A DNA stretch of 64,000 nt from Dasypus novemcinctus (taxonomy: Eukaryota; Chordata; Mammalia; Cingulata; Dasypodidae): the NCBI RefSeq assembly GCF_030445035.2, contig NC_080680.1, forward strand, positions 54,139,212 through 54,203,211. The letters run 5' to 3'. The notes beneath the pieces were generated by a model, which saw nothing but the letters and a program-made list of their open reading frames with translations, was not told the origin of the DNA and did no database searches. Below, piece after piece: positions 12,050 to 24,945 of this stretch; the stretch's first letter is position 1; each line of letters begins with the position of its first letter. A program made the translations under genes and the position numbers.

Positions 12050-13315
12050 TCTTTAAAAATCATGCAATAAAATTGATTCCACATGAATTGACATTTGCAC
12101 AAAATGATGCTCATAGCAGCATTATTCAAAATTGCTATAAGTGTGGAAGAAGCTCAGGTGTCCATTAACTGATAAATGGATAATCAAAATGTGGTATATT
12201 CATAAAATGGAATACTATTCAGCTGTAAGAAGACATGAAATTAGGATGCATATTACAACTTGGATGAAACTTGAGGCCATTTTGTTGAGTGAAGTGAGCC
12301 AGACACAAAAAGACAAATACTATATGGTCTTATTAATATGAAATAAATATGATGAGTAAACTTATGGAAGTAAACTCTAGAGTATACATTACTTGGAGAT
12401 AGAATGTGGGTTGAGAACGGGAGCTAATGCTTAATGCCTGCAAAATCTTTAATAAGGTTTATTGTAAAAGTGTGGAAATAGAGTTGATAGTAACACACTA
12501 TAGTGAGTATAAACAATACTGCTGATTTATAAAGGTGATTGTGGCTGAAGCAGTCTGTGGACATAACTGTTAATTGAAAAGAAGCTAGAGAAAAATCTAG
12601 GGGCTATACAAAATAGTAATTTGGGTGGTGGATGAAGATGTTGGTTAATAGTATAAATATAAGAATGTTTTTTTTTACAAACTGTTTAGAATATGGTGAT
12701 ATATGGGAAAATTACTACTACTGTAACTTATAGATGATAATTAAATAATATTTTTGCAGCAATGACAAAGAAGATATTATATAAATTCTAAGGGACAAAA
12801 ATAAGGGAGTTTAAGGGGGTTGGGTTTTTTTCCTTTTGAAGTAATGAAAACTTTGTTCTCAAATTGACTGAGGTGATGACAGCTCTGAATTGAATATTAG
12901 AGCCACTGAGTGCCCACTTTGAATGAGTTGTATAAAGCATGGGACTGTATAACACAGGGAATTCAGTGGTGAAAGATGGACTGTGGTTAACAGAACTAAA
13001 GTGAGAACATTTTCTCATGAACTATAAAAAGTATTTAATACTGATATAGGGTGTTAGTAACTGGGTGGATTGGAGGAAAAATACATCAAATGTAACATAT
13101 TGACTATAGTTTGTAGTAATATTTTGACAATGCTCTTCCATAGTTGTAACAATTGCTTCATAAAAATGCAAGGTGTTGGTGGTGGGGTGATGATTGGGAG
13201 CCCTCTATGGTGATATGTGCATTTGTTTTGTAAGTTCGTAACTTTAACTATGTACTTATTGCTTATGTATATTCATGTTTATATGGTATAATTCTATAAA
13301 TTTTTAAATGAAAAA
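12050..13315 (+). mobile_element. L1 3' end: ORF2 C-terminus plus 3' UTR
   Basis: From about 12110 the plus strand encodes the C-terminal tail of an L1 ORF2 protein. Key stretches are MWYIHKMEYYSAVRR, TTWMKLEAILLSEVSQTQKD and KYYMVLLI, ending in a stop near 12340. Upstream, frames matching the block that usually precedes it (A-A-L-F-x-I-A...) are broken. The following ~970 bases are L1 3' UTR, ending at an A-rich tail (13290-13315). It is a 5'-truncated, noncoding copy. Confidence 0.8.
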
Positions 13316-14639
13316 AGAAATCCTAAATCTACTGTCCTATTGATTTCACAATGGAAAAACCATTTCTACCACTGCTGGGCTGATGGTAAAAGTAGATCTA
13401 AAAATAGAATGAAATTCCACTCTTCACCATATTTAAACCTGAGTTTTAGATAGAATAACTTCAAGTAATATAAAGGCAGGCCATGTGTAAATCACAATAT
13501 TATTACTATTAATTTTTATTTTTATTTAGTTTTATCTTCTCTTACTATTGCTGATTAACTGAGAAGTTATAACCTGCCAGGAAAATTTAAAAAAGTAAAA
13601 ATTAGCACCAACTAAATGTGATCAACTATTTGAATGCTGGTGAATTCATGTAGTGTTTTTTATCTTTATCACCCCAGAGGAACACACGTATTAGATAAGC
13701 AATCAAACTATATAAGATATCAAAATATGTCATCCAAAAAAATTAATTTAAATACCTTAAATATTTACAAATCCAAATCAAATGTCAAAATATTCAGTTA
13801 TTAAACTCTGCAGTGTTATTGACTTTATTTTTATTTAAATGCATAATTTGACAGCAGTTTTTAAAAATTCTATATAATACCAAAAGTACAATTTGTTTAA
13901 TTGGGATAGGAAAATTCCTGAGTTTATTATTCTCTTTTTTTTCCTCTTCTAATTAGTTAGAGAATATTTTACATGTTTTGTTTTTACTATTCCAATGTAG
14001 CCAACTTGGATTAATTGTTGATTTTCATTTAAACTATTCATTTATATGTTTGTATTTGTGAATATGAAATATTCATGTTTGTGAGATTTCTGTTGCTTAC
14101 AAATAGTCCAAAGTATGGTTATATTATAAATGTCAAATGACATGTAATTTGAGAGAGCAACTGGAGATGAAAGTAATGATTAAGTATCATTTTGATACAA
14201 AACTAAGTAAAATTAAGGAAAAAGAACTAAACCATATAGAATATTTTAAAAAGATCAATGTAAATGTAATGAGGAATGCCTTATAGTTTTAAAATTAATT
14301 TCTTGATGTTGACTCTGCAAAAAATATATGAAGGAGAGTACAACAATCTGAAAGATATTTGGTCTTCTTATAACACAGTTTTGTACAATTTTTTCTTTAA
14401 AAGAAAAATATTTTTTCCTAATCAAGAGTGTTTGTGAGAAAAAAACATAGTCATAAGGGATACGATTATAGTTACATTTATTTTTCAGGTCCACAGCAAA
14501 TGAGTTTAATAAACCTGTACATGCTTACTAAGGATTCATTTATTTATTAGTTTATTTAACCCATATTTATTAGCACTCATTCTGTCAGGCATTCTATAAT
14601 GTTTAAGGAGATACTAGGTACTAAGCTTTATAAAATTCC
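13316..14639. other. Unassigned AT-rich intergenic DNA
   Basis: I see no gene. A weak MIR-like stretch lies at about 14540-14630 (ATTTATTAGCACTCATTCTG). The 79-codon frame at 14255-14494 has no recognisable pattern. Confidence 0.5.
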
Positions 14640-15250
14640 TATCACTGTACAACTGTCACAATGGCTAAAATCTAACAGACTAACAACCCAAATGGTGGCC
14701 AGGAGGTGAAGCAAAGGGAAGTTTCATCATTTGCTGATGGAAATGCAAAATAGTAAGTCATTTGGAAGCCAGTTTGACAGTTTCTTACAAAGTTAATCGT
14801 AAGTTTATGGACTATTCATCAACTTAACTCCTAGCTATTTACCCAAAGTGTTGAAAACTTATGTCCACACAAAAACTTGCATGCAAATATTTGTGGCAAT
14901 ATTATTTAAAATTGTCAGAACTGGAAGAAATCAAGATGTTTTTTAATAGGTGAATGAATAAACAAATTGTGGCCATCATTATGCATTTGTCAAAACCCGT
15001 AGAACTGTACAACACAGTGAACCCTATTGTAAATTATGGGATTTATTTAATAATATTGTATCTACATCATTACATCAGTTGTAACAAATTTATACCATAC
15101 TAATGTAACATATACATAATAGGGGAAACTATGTGTGGGGTGGGAGGGTATATTCAGGATAAGGAGAAGATATGGGAACTCTCTGTACTTGCTATGCAAC
15201 TTTTCTGTAGTTATAAATATATTCTAAAAAATAAAATCTAGTAAAAAACA
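14640..15250 (+). mobile_element. Older L1 3' end
   Basis: The segment starts in degenerate ORF2 C-terminal sequence: ACAATGGCTAAAATC, GGAAGCCAGTTTGACAGTTT and GGCAATATTATTTAAAATTG correspond to conserved ORF2 codons with many breaks. It then passes into L1 3' UTR (AGAACTGTACAACACAGTGA, ATCAGTTGTAACAAAT) and ends in an A-rich tail at about 15220-15250. It is more diverged than the 12050-13315 copy. Confidence 0.7.
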
Positions 15251-15454
15251 AATCCTTGCCTCAATAAAACATATGGGCAAAAGCTCGAAAAACAAAAGCA
15301 TTCCTACAGGAGGCCTGTGTGCAGCAGCTGCTGAAAGCTACCTCCTTGGTAGTGTATGTGGACTATTGCTTGTATGGGATACCTTAAGAAGTCTTGGTGA
15401 CAGCCCTTGCCTGTTGATGGTCCTGCTGACCTCTTGCACAATCTAGATTCTAGG

Positions 15455-15785
15455 TAGGTACGCAAAGTGCCTTTGGAAAGCCCCAGGTTTTGGTGTCCTG
15501 GGACCATATTGGCCAAATCATCATGTCCATCCTCACCAAGCTTCAAAACATGGAGCATGTGACCAAGACACTGTGCAGAGCCAAGTTCCAGTTCACTGAA
15601 GGCTTTACCAAATTCAATGGTGACCAATTTGAAGATATGGTGGCCAAGAAGTGCCTCATTCCAGATAGTTGTGGGATCAAATACATCCCTAACTGTGGGC
15701 CCTTGGACAAGTGGTCAGCCCTGAAGTTGTGAAGGTTTTGTTGGCACTGCCTTTCCTCAATTTGTGACTACCAGTAAATGATTCC
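15455..15785 (+). pseudogene. RPL10: RPL10 processed pseudogene, 5'-truncated
   Basis: RPL10 encodes large-subunit ribosomal protein uL16. The plus strand preserves its C-terminal half, beginning at a VPLESPR-like equivalent of AFGKPQG and continuing with [47 protein letters not shown] and [11 protein letters not shown], then a stop at about 15732. Compared with the family, ten codons are missing in frame between the KFxF motif and GFTKF; the lost part covers the conserved PGRQKIHISKKW stretch. The N-terminal half is absent: 15300-15454 does not read as RPL10. A short 3' UTR with a polyadenylation-like AGTAAATGATTCCCTGG follows, then an A-rich tail to about 15880. No introns are seen, so this is an L1-mediated retrocopy. 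It lies about 200 bases past the tail of an L1. It is not expected to be functional. Confidence 0.88.
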
Positions 15786-15885
15786 CTGGCCATGAAAACA
15801 ACAAACAACAACAACAAAAAAAACAAAACCCACACACACAAACAAAAATAAAACAAAAGCAAATATAAGACAAATTGCAGAAAGG
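15786..15885 (+). repeat. A-rich tail of the RPL10 retrocopy
   Basis: The tail is an A-rich tract broken by C (AAAACAACAAACAACAACAAC and similar), running from the end of the pseudogene 3' UTR. It is a decayed poly(A) tail that has expanded into simple sequence. Confidence 0.75.
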
Positions 15886-18239
15886 TATATAAATAGGGAT
15901 ATAAAAATGTCATAACACAGTATACTAGCCTGTAATTTAAGAGTCATAAGAGGACTTTGTTAGAAAGAGATATTCAACCTAGGACCTGAAGATGAGTGGG
16001 TTTTATCTATTTAGGTACAGTGAAAAGAGTTTGAAAGAAGAAAGTAATGCTTGAACATGCTGAGAGAGAAGTGAGTATTAAGGGTATGCCAGAAAAGAGA
16101 ATGTAGTTTGTAATTGTAAAGGAGAGCATGAGGGCAAAAATACGTGTGATGCAATCTAACATAACAAGAGCCACATGTCTGAGGACTTTTGGACCATGTC
16201 AAGAACATAGACTCCTGAATAAGATTCTTTATTATATTTGAATGGAAACTTTTGTGCATTTGATAGAAATAAAATCTCAACTCAGAAAACAAAATAAGAA
16301 GAAAATTTCTTATTGTAAATAAAAACAGAAGCTTGAATTTTTTTAAATATAAAGACTAACTACATCTTTCCTGGCTGGTTGGTCTACATACTTAACAACT
16401 ATTAACTATAATCATTATTGCTAATTTCCATTATGTCATTATTTTTAAAAGGTGATTGTTGTTAATAAATAGTGTTTAGTAATTGTTGATCAGTATTAAT
16501 AAATATTAATAACTATTGTTGCTGAGGCTAAAATTGATGGTCCTTATAGGGAGATCGAATGGCTATGATTCAAGATTTCCAAAAATTCCCAAGGCCTGAA
16601 AAGTTAAGCAAGAAAAAGTAAGTTGTCAGAAAGTTGAACTGTATATTTGATCTTCTCATAGCTGCAATTATGAAATGAACAATTATTATCAAAGAAATAC
16701 ACTTCTGAGAAAAGATAGTTTGTAGAATCCTGTTGTGGATATATTTTGAACATTCTCCTTTGGCAGCCCTGGTGGATTCAATTCTATTCAGTTTGTGGGC
16801 TCTACAAGCCATATGTAAAGCCATATGCAAATTAGTACTAACATTGAATTAGTGATAATGGTAGCAGAAAGGTGTGTTAATCCTAGAAAAAAATGACATG
16901 TTCTTTTAGTACTGATAGCTGATTCCATATTTGAACCTCTTGCTTAGATTCCTATAGAGGATTGGAGTATCTTTAATGCCCTTCTCAGCATTCTCTCTCC
17001 CTTACTCTCTCCTTCCCTTCTTCTCTACCTCCCTTCCTTCTTCTCTTCCTTCCTTCCCTTTTCTCCCTCAGTCTTCTTCTCCAGTTCTACTCTGAATATG
17101 GAATCTTCAGTAGAGTTTCCAGGAAATTTTCACAAAATTTTTACTCATCAATAAAATCTCTAAAAGTTAGCAGAAAAAATCGATTCAGGTTTTATCTGGC
17201 AATAACGCTGGGGAAAAAACAAGCAAGCAAAATAACATTACTCTGGGGCAATTAATTCTTGAGCTTGCTGGCTAAGCGTCTGCTTTCCAATAAAATGGGC
17301 CCCATTTAAATCTCTCTGTTCTCTGTGGACATATTGATCCTTAAATGATGCATTGTTATTGAGAGCTTTCAGTATTGCATATTAGGGCTGTTGTCACACT
17401 CCATTTAAAACCTTGTTATCAGTAGCTGTAGGGAAACATCAGTTTCTAACATTCTAATGGACAAGTTTATCTTAGGGTATATTTTATGCCTTAACCCAAA
17501 CACTCCATTATAAATGTGAACGTTTAGTTAAAAATGCTTATTCTTATTAAATGAAGTATGATATCCAAGAAAGGGGTGCTTAAAGAAAATATAAATGATA
17601 GTAATTGATATTTACAATTCTTGTTGCTTTTATATGCCCTCATTATTTAATGGAAATATTACCAGAATACGGAATTATTCTTCCTTATACTGTTAAGAAA
17701 GAAAAAGAGAGAGAAAGTAGAATTACCTAATATTGATGTAATAATAACAAAAAAAATAAAGAATGTCTTCATTCTTTGTCTTGATTAATTGTTCTTCTTA
17801 TCAGGTTTATGTCACATAGTGTTCCATAGCATCTATTGATTTTTGGAACACTTCATAGAATTTTAGGAGGCACATCCTTTAGAGGTTCTGGAATTCTTTA
17901 AAATAGCTCTTTGCTCTCAGTCTAAATAGAAATGTCATTATATTGTGATTGGGTAGTGTAAAATAAATGAAAATTTGGCCATTTTTAAAGCTCTTTATTA
18001 TAGGATAGAGTGTTTACATGTGAAAATAAACTATTATTTCTCACATACAAATCTTTCTCACAGTGCATTTCCATATACTGAGTTCGTATTGCTGAAACAA
18101 TCTGGTGCTGAGGTTGTTAATGGTCCTCAGGAAAATGTAGCTTGTGTTTTACTACCCTTTAAATTTTCTTCTGATTGTACCTAAGTACTTTCTGTAAAAT
18201 GAAAATAGCAAGGTTCATTTCTCAAAGGAGACCATTCAA
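15886..18239. other. Intergenic DNA with a polypyrimidine tract
   Basis: I see no gene. A C/T-rich tract with CTTCC and CCTTCC units occupies about 16986-17085. The open frames here (16011-16292, 16570-16830, 17975-18184) have no family pattern. Confidence 0.5.
16986..17085. repeat. Polypyrimidine (CT-rich) tract
   Basis: About 100 bases almost entirely C and T on the plus strand, with CTCTCTCC, CCTTCTTCTC and TTCCTTCCTTCCC units. It is low-complexity sequence. Confidence 0.8.
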
Positions 18240-19235
18240 GAATCCAAAACAGGTGTGAGCCATGGTACATAAAGTAAGTTTAAAGACTTTGAGGGATGAT
18301 GTGGGGATAAGGAATGGAAAGTTAAGGCTTAAAATGTACTGGGTTCGTATTTGGAATGATAACAATGTTTTGGTAATGGTAGTGGTGATGGTAGCACAAC
18401 ATTGTGAAAGTAATTAAGAGCACTGAAATATATATCTGAATAGGATTAAAAGATAAAATGCTAGATTGTATATATAGCAATGGAATAAAAATTTTAAAGA
18501 AATCAATGAAACTATACTATACAAAGGATGAATCCTAAATTAATCCATGGAATTTACTTTTTTAACATTGCTAGCAGAATGCGCTGGGTTTCTATTTTCT
18601 TGGTTATGTTGCATAAAGAAATTTAAGGATATGCCATTAGGTAAGCAAAGGAGTAAAGAGTTTATTAAGAAACAAGAAAAGGGAAAAGTACACACCCGGG
18701 ATAAGGGTACGGGCACACTACACGGTGAGACGTGTGTGTGGGGCCCTGGGGTATGCTTTTTTAAGGCCTTCCTCCTTCCCCTTCTTCATGTTAAGGAAGG
18801 TTCCCAGCTGTTTGAGGCCCTGATTGGTTGCCTTTATCCTTCACCTGTCAGCTTTCCGGGAACCAATCGGGAGGCATTTCTGTTTGGAGCTATCCAGTAC
18901 TCTTTTGAGCCTGGGAGTTTCAAATGGGCCTTTTTAACCAGGTCTTGGTAAGCTCTTTGGCTATAAAGGTCACGTCTTTGTTCTTAATCAGCTGCCTTCC
19001 CTCAAGGGGTTTCTGGGCAGGTTCTCATGGCTATCTTCAGACCAGCAGCCTTCCCTGTTTCCTATACTAACCTGCCTCAGTACAACTATAAAAATGTGCT
19101 GTCATCAGTTATAACAAATGTTCCACACCAATGCTGGGTATTGGTGGTGGGCTGGTTTATGGGAATCTTGTATTTTATGCACAGTTGTTCTGTAAACCCA
19201 CAACTTCTCTAATAAAGAATAAAAAGAAATAGAAG
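18240..19235 (+). mobile_element. L1 3' UTR split by an LTR insertion
   Basis: Left part (18240-18565): L1 3' UTR sequence with GTAGTGGTGATGG, ACAACATTGTGAAAGTAAT, ACTGAAATATATATCTGAA and a remnant of the 'gtgaaccctaatgtaaact' block. Right part (19082-19235): GTACAACTATAAAAATGTGC, GTCATCAGTTATAACAAATG and AATAAAGAATAAAAAG at the tail. The two parts are consecutive pieces of one 3' UTR, separated by the LTR listed next. Confidence 0.65.
18566..19081 (-). mobile_element. Solo LTR, class I-like, nested in the L1
   Basis: This block is GC-richer than its flanks and lies in reverse. On its own sense strand it carries CCAAT-type motifs (complement of ACCAATCGGGAGG, 18862-18874), a TATA-like TTAAAAAAG near 18758, and CTTAATAAACTCTTTACTCC (complement of 18646-18665), a typical R-region polyadenylation signal. 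It ends with CA-type borders near GCCTCA (19076-19081). The exact left border and target duplication are not resolved. The 134-codon frame at 18547-18951 is antisense to the LTR and is not a gene. Confidence 0.65.
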
Positions 19236-19539
19236 AAATTAGTGTTTTTCCCTCTATAACATTTGCTACTATGATTTTTTAAGAAGTCTCTGCTACCCCA
19301 TAAAATGAATGGCCTGAAAAAAAAATGGTTCCTTTCTAGGTCTATCTTAGAATTCCTTCTCTCTTGTTCCCCAAGTCCTTATTTATTTTCCAGACGAGGA
19401 TGGAGGAACTCTTTGGCAGAGATTTCAAAGAATTTTCTGATTTTCAAAATATTCAATTCAAATAAGTATATTTAGTATGCTTTTTACAGACTTATTTGCT
19501 GCTTCTGTTTTATATGTGTTATCTTTTACATTTTGGAGG

Positions 19540-20115
19540 TGTAGCAGTTTGATATGGTTATGAATTCCAAAAATAGATATTGGATTATGTTTATAATCTG
19601 GTCTGTAGCTGGGCATGATTGAGTTATGATTAGGGCTTTGATTGGGCCACATTATTAGGATGTTGAGTCCCCACCGGTTGGCAGCCAAGGGGTGGGGATT
19701 CACAGATAAAAGACATGGCAAAGAACAGTGTTGAGTGTTCTTAATGTTGGAGTTTTGATATTGGAGTTTGATGCTGAAGTCTTAGGCTGGAGCCCCAAGG
19801 AAAGAGACACAGCCATTCACCTGATAGTCTACAGCTGACCTTGTGGAGAGAGGCAAAGCCTAGATAGCCTCATAGTCTACAGCTGACCTTGTGGAGAAAA
19901 CAGAGGAGCTGAGCCCAGAGGAACCCAGGAAGCCTGAACCCTCACAGACTTTGGCAGCCATCTTGCTCCAACACGTGGAAATAGACTTTGGTGAGGGAAG
20001 TAACTTGGGCTTTATTGCCTGGTATCTGTAAGCTCCTACCCCAAATAAATACCCTTTATAAAAAATACCCAATTTCTGGTATTTTGCATCAGCACTTCTT
20101 TGGCTGACAAATACA
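19540..20115 (+). mobile_element. Solo LTR, MaLR-like, family A copy 3 (sense)
   Basis: This is a 576-bp LTR with proper ends: TGTAGCAGTTTGATATGG at the left and GGCTGACAAATACA at the right. It has an ATAAAAG TATA-like box at 19705 and AATAAATACCCTTTATAAAA as polyadenylation region near 20045. The end TTTCTGGTATTTTGCATCAG...AATACA parallels the 3' end of ERVL-MaLR LTRs. A duplicated internal block (CATAGTCTACAGCTGACCTTG and a TGATAGTCTACAGCTGACC equivalent, near 19824 and 19869) makes it longer than its relatives. The flanks share gagg (19536-19539 and 20116-20119). Confidence 0.78.
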
Positions 20116-20119
20116 GAGG

Positions 20120-22920
20120 GTAATAGATATGGAATACGGAATGGTGTCCAATTAGTTAAAAATAAAAATTACTTTGACATGTAGGCATGAATTTGATCTA
20201 ATTTTTTAGTGGATGTTACTCTGTAAAAGAAAATAATAGTCTTCCTTTCTTCTAGGCTTACACTGTATATGTATGTTATTTTTTGTAAAGGGAGGCATGG
20301 ATGAAGTAAATGCACAACCACAACCATTTTTATATTGTGTTAAAACATATAAATTTGCTGATATTTTCTAGTTCTGACCTTAAAAATAACGATTAATCCA
20401 ACTACAAACAAAGAAGGAAAAGATGTCCTCAAGCAAAAAATAAAAAATACATCTCATATTGATATGATGCAAATACCTAAGAAGTAAAGAAGAAAATCTA
20501 TTGTCATGTAATCTTATGACATCAATGGTTAATGAATAGTATTTAAAAAGGCATGTTAAGACATATATGTCTTCATCGACATTTATCTACCTTAACACTC
20601 AAAGGCTAAAAGTTAATTGACCCAAATGCCAATTTATTTTTGGAAGCATATTTCTTCAAAAAGTTCCAAAACTCGTTAGGAAGGGAGAAAGGGATCCAAA
20701 GTAATTAAGGTAATTTAGTGATTTTAACAAATTTTTCAAATCAAATAATAATTTTTGAAATTTTATATCATGTTGATAATTATTTGTCCATATTATCAAG
20801 AAGACTGTGGATATGCTGTGTATTTCTGCAAAATTTTTCTTACTGTACTCATTTACTAATTATATTTCATAGCAATTAATATGTTGTGCTTCATAAATAT
20901 TCAACTCATTATTGAATAATTAATGCCAAAAAGTTGTATGTTTTCTATTATTGCCATCTATATTTGGGAAATCCTGTCCTATCCTGTCCTTTTAGCTGAG
21001 TGCAATCATTGCTAAGATTACAGATATCACTTCACAATTATTGGATAAAGTTCTGTGCAAATGTCTAATATTTATAACCAGGACCAAATGTATCCTGCAA
21101 GAACTGTGTTACGATCTACAGAGAGACTAGAGAAATTATTCATAATTTCTTCAATAAACCTGCTAAATATTATATGGAAGACTTAAAGGAGAGAGGAAAG
21201 AAGATATGGTCCACTGTACTATCAACCTACAGGATAACTGGACAAGTATTTCTGTTTTAAATTCTGACAGGTTGCTCCTGAAAGAAGGGAAATCCTTTAT
21301 AAGAGTCACTGTAGTCAAAATTTTGTTAGTTTGGTAATAATGACCACTTTTTGGAGTGGAATAAAAGCTCATAATCCTTCAAAATTTAGAAAAATATGGA
21401 GTAGTTTTAAAATAATAAAAGCAAAATAATGTTTGCAGTGTATGAAATGCAGTGACTTCTGTATAATTTCACGTCAATAGGTCTTTAAAATTAATTAGGA
21501 TGCACGTGGAAACAAATATTTTATACATATGTACACTTAGATGATCTTGCAACTCTGTTATTTAGGTTTCCTGAGAAAACTGATCATGATGTAATGAGCC
21601 TGAACTAAGTCCATAAGCAAGATAAATTCTCTTGTTTGACCTCCGTTTTATATATAATCACCAAAATTAATTACAGGAGCTCATGCACTCTGTATTTGTA
21701 ATCTCTTCTCAAAAAGATACATATAGTCTTCTTAGCAGATGGTGCAATATATTCAATATATGTAATAGAATAAGTATTTTCATATGAATAGGCAAATGCT
21801 AATAAATATGCTACTTTAGCAGTTATTTTAACTTCATTTCCCTTGACTGATGTATAACACAACATGATTTCCCAATAGCTTCTGAAATTGTATGCATATT
21901 CTGATCACTATCTAGCCTTTAAGTAGATTAATACAATCCATGGCTAAACTTTTTATATCATTGCTCTACTTATTATTATATTGCAACAATTCTTCCAGCA
22001 CTTTGGTATACTAAATTATTTGCCTATAAGTGACCATGAAGATGATTTAGTAAACCACCATACATTAAAGTCAGTGTGCTGAGACCCAGAGAATGTATGG
22101 GCTCACCTCTGTTACAAAGATAGTTGGAAGAAGTCAAGTACTAGAACAAATGTTTTCTGATGGATAGGCCAGATTCCTTACAATTATATAATTCTCACAA
22201 ATAGGACCTCAGGAAACATACTATTTATTTAATAATTTCCCTATAATGTGTATTTTTAAAAGCCATTTTCTTTATATTTAGTGAGCTGATATATAGATTA
22301 GAGGAAAAATCACTGTGGTCTTAAGTAAGTATGTTGCGCCTATTAACACAAAAATAATTTTTGAAAATTTCTCTTATTCATTTATCCTAGGAGGTTTAAT
22401 AGACTTCCCTAAAAAAAAAAAAACAAAAAAAAAACTTCTCTGTAAAATATAACCAATGGCATCTACTCCTGTGAACCAAGTTCACAATTTCTTACTATGA
22501 ATAGACTCACATGATTTCAACTTGCTTTCTTATTTTGCTATTTATTAGACATATTGGATGAAGAGTTTTCCACTAAATTATGAAAGATTGAAGCTATTAT
22601 TATGCTCTGACTAAAGGTTTTTCAACTTTCTTTTGAAATTTCTCAATTTTTATTCTCCTAAACCGTTACTTCATAAGCCTCTATTAAAAGGTAAGTAAAC
22701 AACAACCTGAATATATTGCAGCATAGATGTGATTTAATGTCAACACCAGTTTCACTCAGACACATTTTATCCAAATGCTGTCATGAAGCCAGTTTTTACT
22801 GCATTAAACAGAAATAGGAATAAGAATAAAACATCTTGAAAAGTGTATGTTATTGGGCATTGTTTATTAATAAATTTTAGGTTGGATTATACTTTTTATT
22901 TTGGAGAGTATAGTAATGGA
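20120..22920. other. Unassigned AT-rich intergenic DNA
   Basis: No gene or named repeat is visible. A short direct repeat ATCCTGTCCT occurs near 20970-20990, and an interrupted A run lies near 22410-22434. Confidence 0.5.
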
Positions 22921-22924
22921 TTTA

Positions 22925-23110
22925 TCTACAGAGGGTAAAGAAACTAGTTTATTGAATCCCTAATGTAGGCAGATTCTGTGCTAAATGTTTAGCACTATGA
23001 TTTCATCAAATCCCCACAAAAACCTAGTGTAGATATCATTTACAAATGAGAAAGCTGAAATTCAGAATTTTAAGAAATTTTATTTAACAACATAAACAAG
23101 TTCCTCATTA
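22925..23110 (+). repeat. MIR SINE
   Basis: The order is clear: TTATTGAATCCCTAATGTAGGC, GATTCTGTGCTAAATG, TTTCATCAAATCCCCACAAA, AGATATCATTTACAAATGAG and AAAGCTGAAATTCAGA. This parallels the MIR consensus from 'ctactatgtgccagg' through 'cctcacaacaa' to 'gatgaggaaactgaggc'. Confidence 0.72.
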
Positions 23111-24599
23111 GATTACAAAGAGAGAGAAATTCACAAAGATAAACTGCTTTATGATAAGAAAATTAACCATAGGGTAATCCATTAAAATTTAACGATAGAA
23201 TTAGGTTTATCACGGAGTCTCACAAAACTTAACTAGAAATGAGAACCCGTAGGTCAGTAGAAGGTAGACCCTATAGTCTTTGGTACTCATAATTTATGTA
23301 ATTTAATGGAGGATCAATCATGTTAAATAACCATCACTATCACCATCATCCAGGAATAGATCTACTTAGATCAAATAGTGAAAACTGCAAAATATTGAGT
23401 AAATGGGGAAAGTAGACTTATTAAACACTAAAGAGACAGGCTTTGAGGACAGAGATAGAGGAACCATGTTCACAAGAAGTTAGTTAGTATGAGTTTCATA
23501 AATATTAATCACATTGTGGCTTAACCACATATTCTTTGTAAAGAATGGAAAATGAAGTAGATTTAATGAATGGCTTCCCTAACAGCTTTGTCAGAAAATA
23601 GGGGAAAAATAGGATTAGTGAGCACAATTACATGATATGGTAATTATTTGAAAGAACATATCTAAGGGGTAATTACGACTAGGATAATATGGCCTACTTT
23701 TGGGAGCAAAACTAATGGAATTTCATGATACTTGACTTAGTCATTCCTTTTTAGTTTATAAAGTAAATTAGTTGGAAAAACAAATATACATCTCATTGAA
23801 AACCTGGAAGACATATAATTGGGTAGAAAAGCAGTTATACTGGATAACATAATTATGAGGCAAAGATATCTTATAGCCTGTAAATCATTGATTCAAAGAT
23901 GAAATATACGTGATTGAACTTATATAAAAATTCAACTGAAATTTTGCTCTAAAATCATTTACAAAGAACACACAGTTGGAAACTTTTGAATCAGCAAGCT
24001 CAAGATTTAGGGATTTGGTGGAACACAAAATATCAGGATAAATTAATAAAATGTCAGAGTTTATTAATCCAGTACAATTTTAGGTGCTATTTTTTAAAAA
24101 TGTCTAATATAAGCAAAATGAAATGTTCATTCCCTTATAATCAACCTTATCTGGAATATGAAATTTAGTTCAGGATATTCTTCTCAAAATGTCTGAAATC
24201 AAACTGAATTAGTTCATCGTGTACCTATTTAATGAGTGCTTTATGAAGAATAGTTGAATGACTTAGAGTATGCAGGGATTCTTGAGAAAATAGATTACAA
24301 GAGTGACAATACCTGCCTAAAAAAATATGGAACCTGTTACAAAGGAATACTATTATTGTCTATTAATTTAGAGATTGGAAATACAATATGAAAGCCACAA
24401 GTATATGATGTATGGTCCTAATATAAATAAGATTCTATAATCAAAACCATATTAAGAGAAATGGTGGCACTGAATTGCATGGAAACTCCTAACGGAAAAG
24501 TCATGTGACTTTACATCAACTAAAACATATCTCCTCACTACAAATATAACATGTTTTTATCAATATATTGACTTTATTTTATTAAAAAAGTAATTTGAC
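23111..24599. other. Unassigned AT-rich intergenic DNA
   Basis: No gene or repeat that I can name. Confidence 0.5.
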
Positions 24600-24889
24600 A
24601 TATCTCAATTTTACTTTTGTTTCTTTCAAGGCTAGTTCTTCCATCTGGGTTATTTTATTGTTTCTTTGTTCATATTGAGATATAATATGCATGAAATAAT
24701 GGATATAATATGTACTATTCTTAATTTTACAGTGTAGATTTTGATGAATTTTCTTGTATATTTATAGCTGGGTCACTATTACCCAGATCAAGACAATGAT
24801 TTTAAGTGCCCAAAGTAGTCCTTGTATTGTCACTTCCATTATATTACACATTCTTTCACTCCAACTCAACAAAAATAATCACTAGTCTA

Positions 24890-24945
24890 ATATCTATCTC
24901 TCTCTCGCTCTATCATCTATCCATCCATCCATATATATATATACA
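24890..24945. repeat. Mixed microsatellite (CT, ATCC, AT)
   Basis: The order is CTCTCTCTCGCTCT, then CATCCATCCATCC, then ATATATATATATA. It is a compound simple repeat. Confidence 0.85.

Noticed and set aside
15304..15627. 107-codon minus-strand frame
   Set aside because: It is antisense to the RPL10 pseudogene.
18547..18951. 134-codon plus-strand frame
   Set aside because: It lies antisense across a retroviral LTR and shows no protein family pattern.
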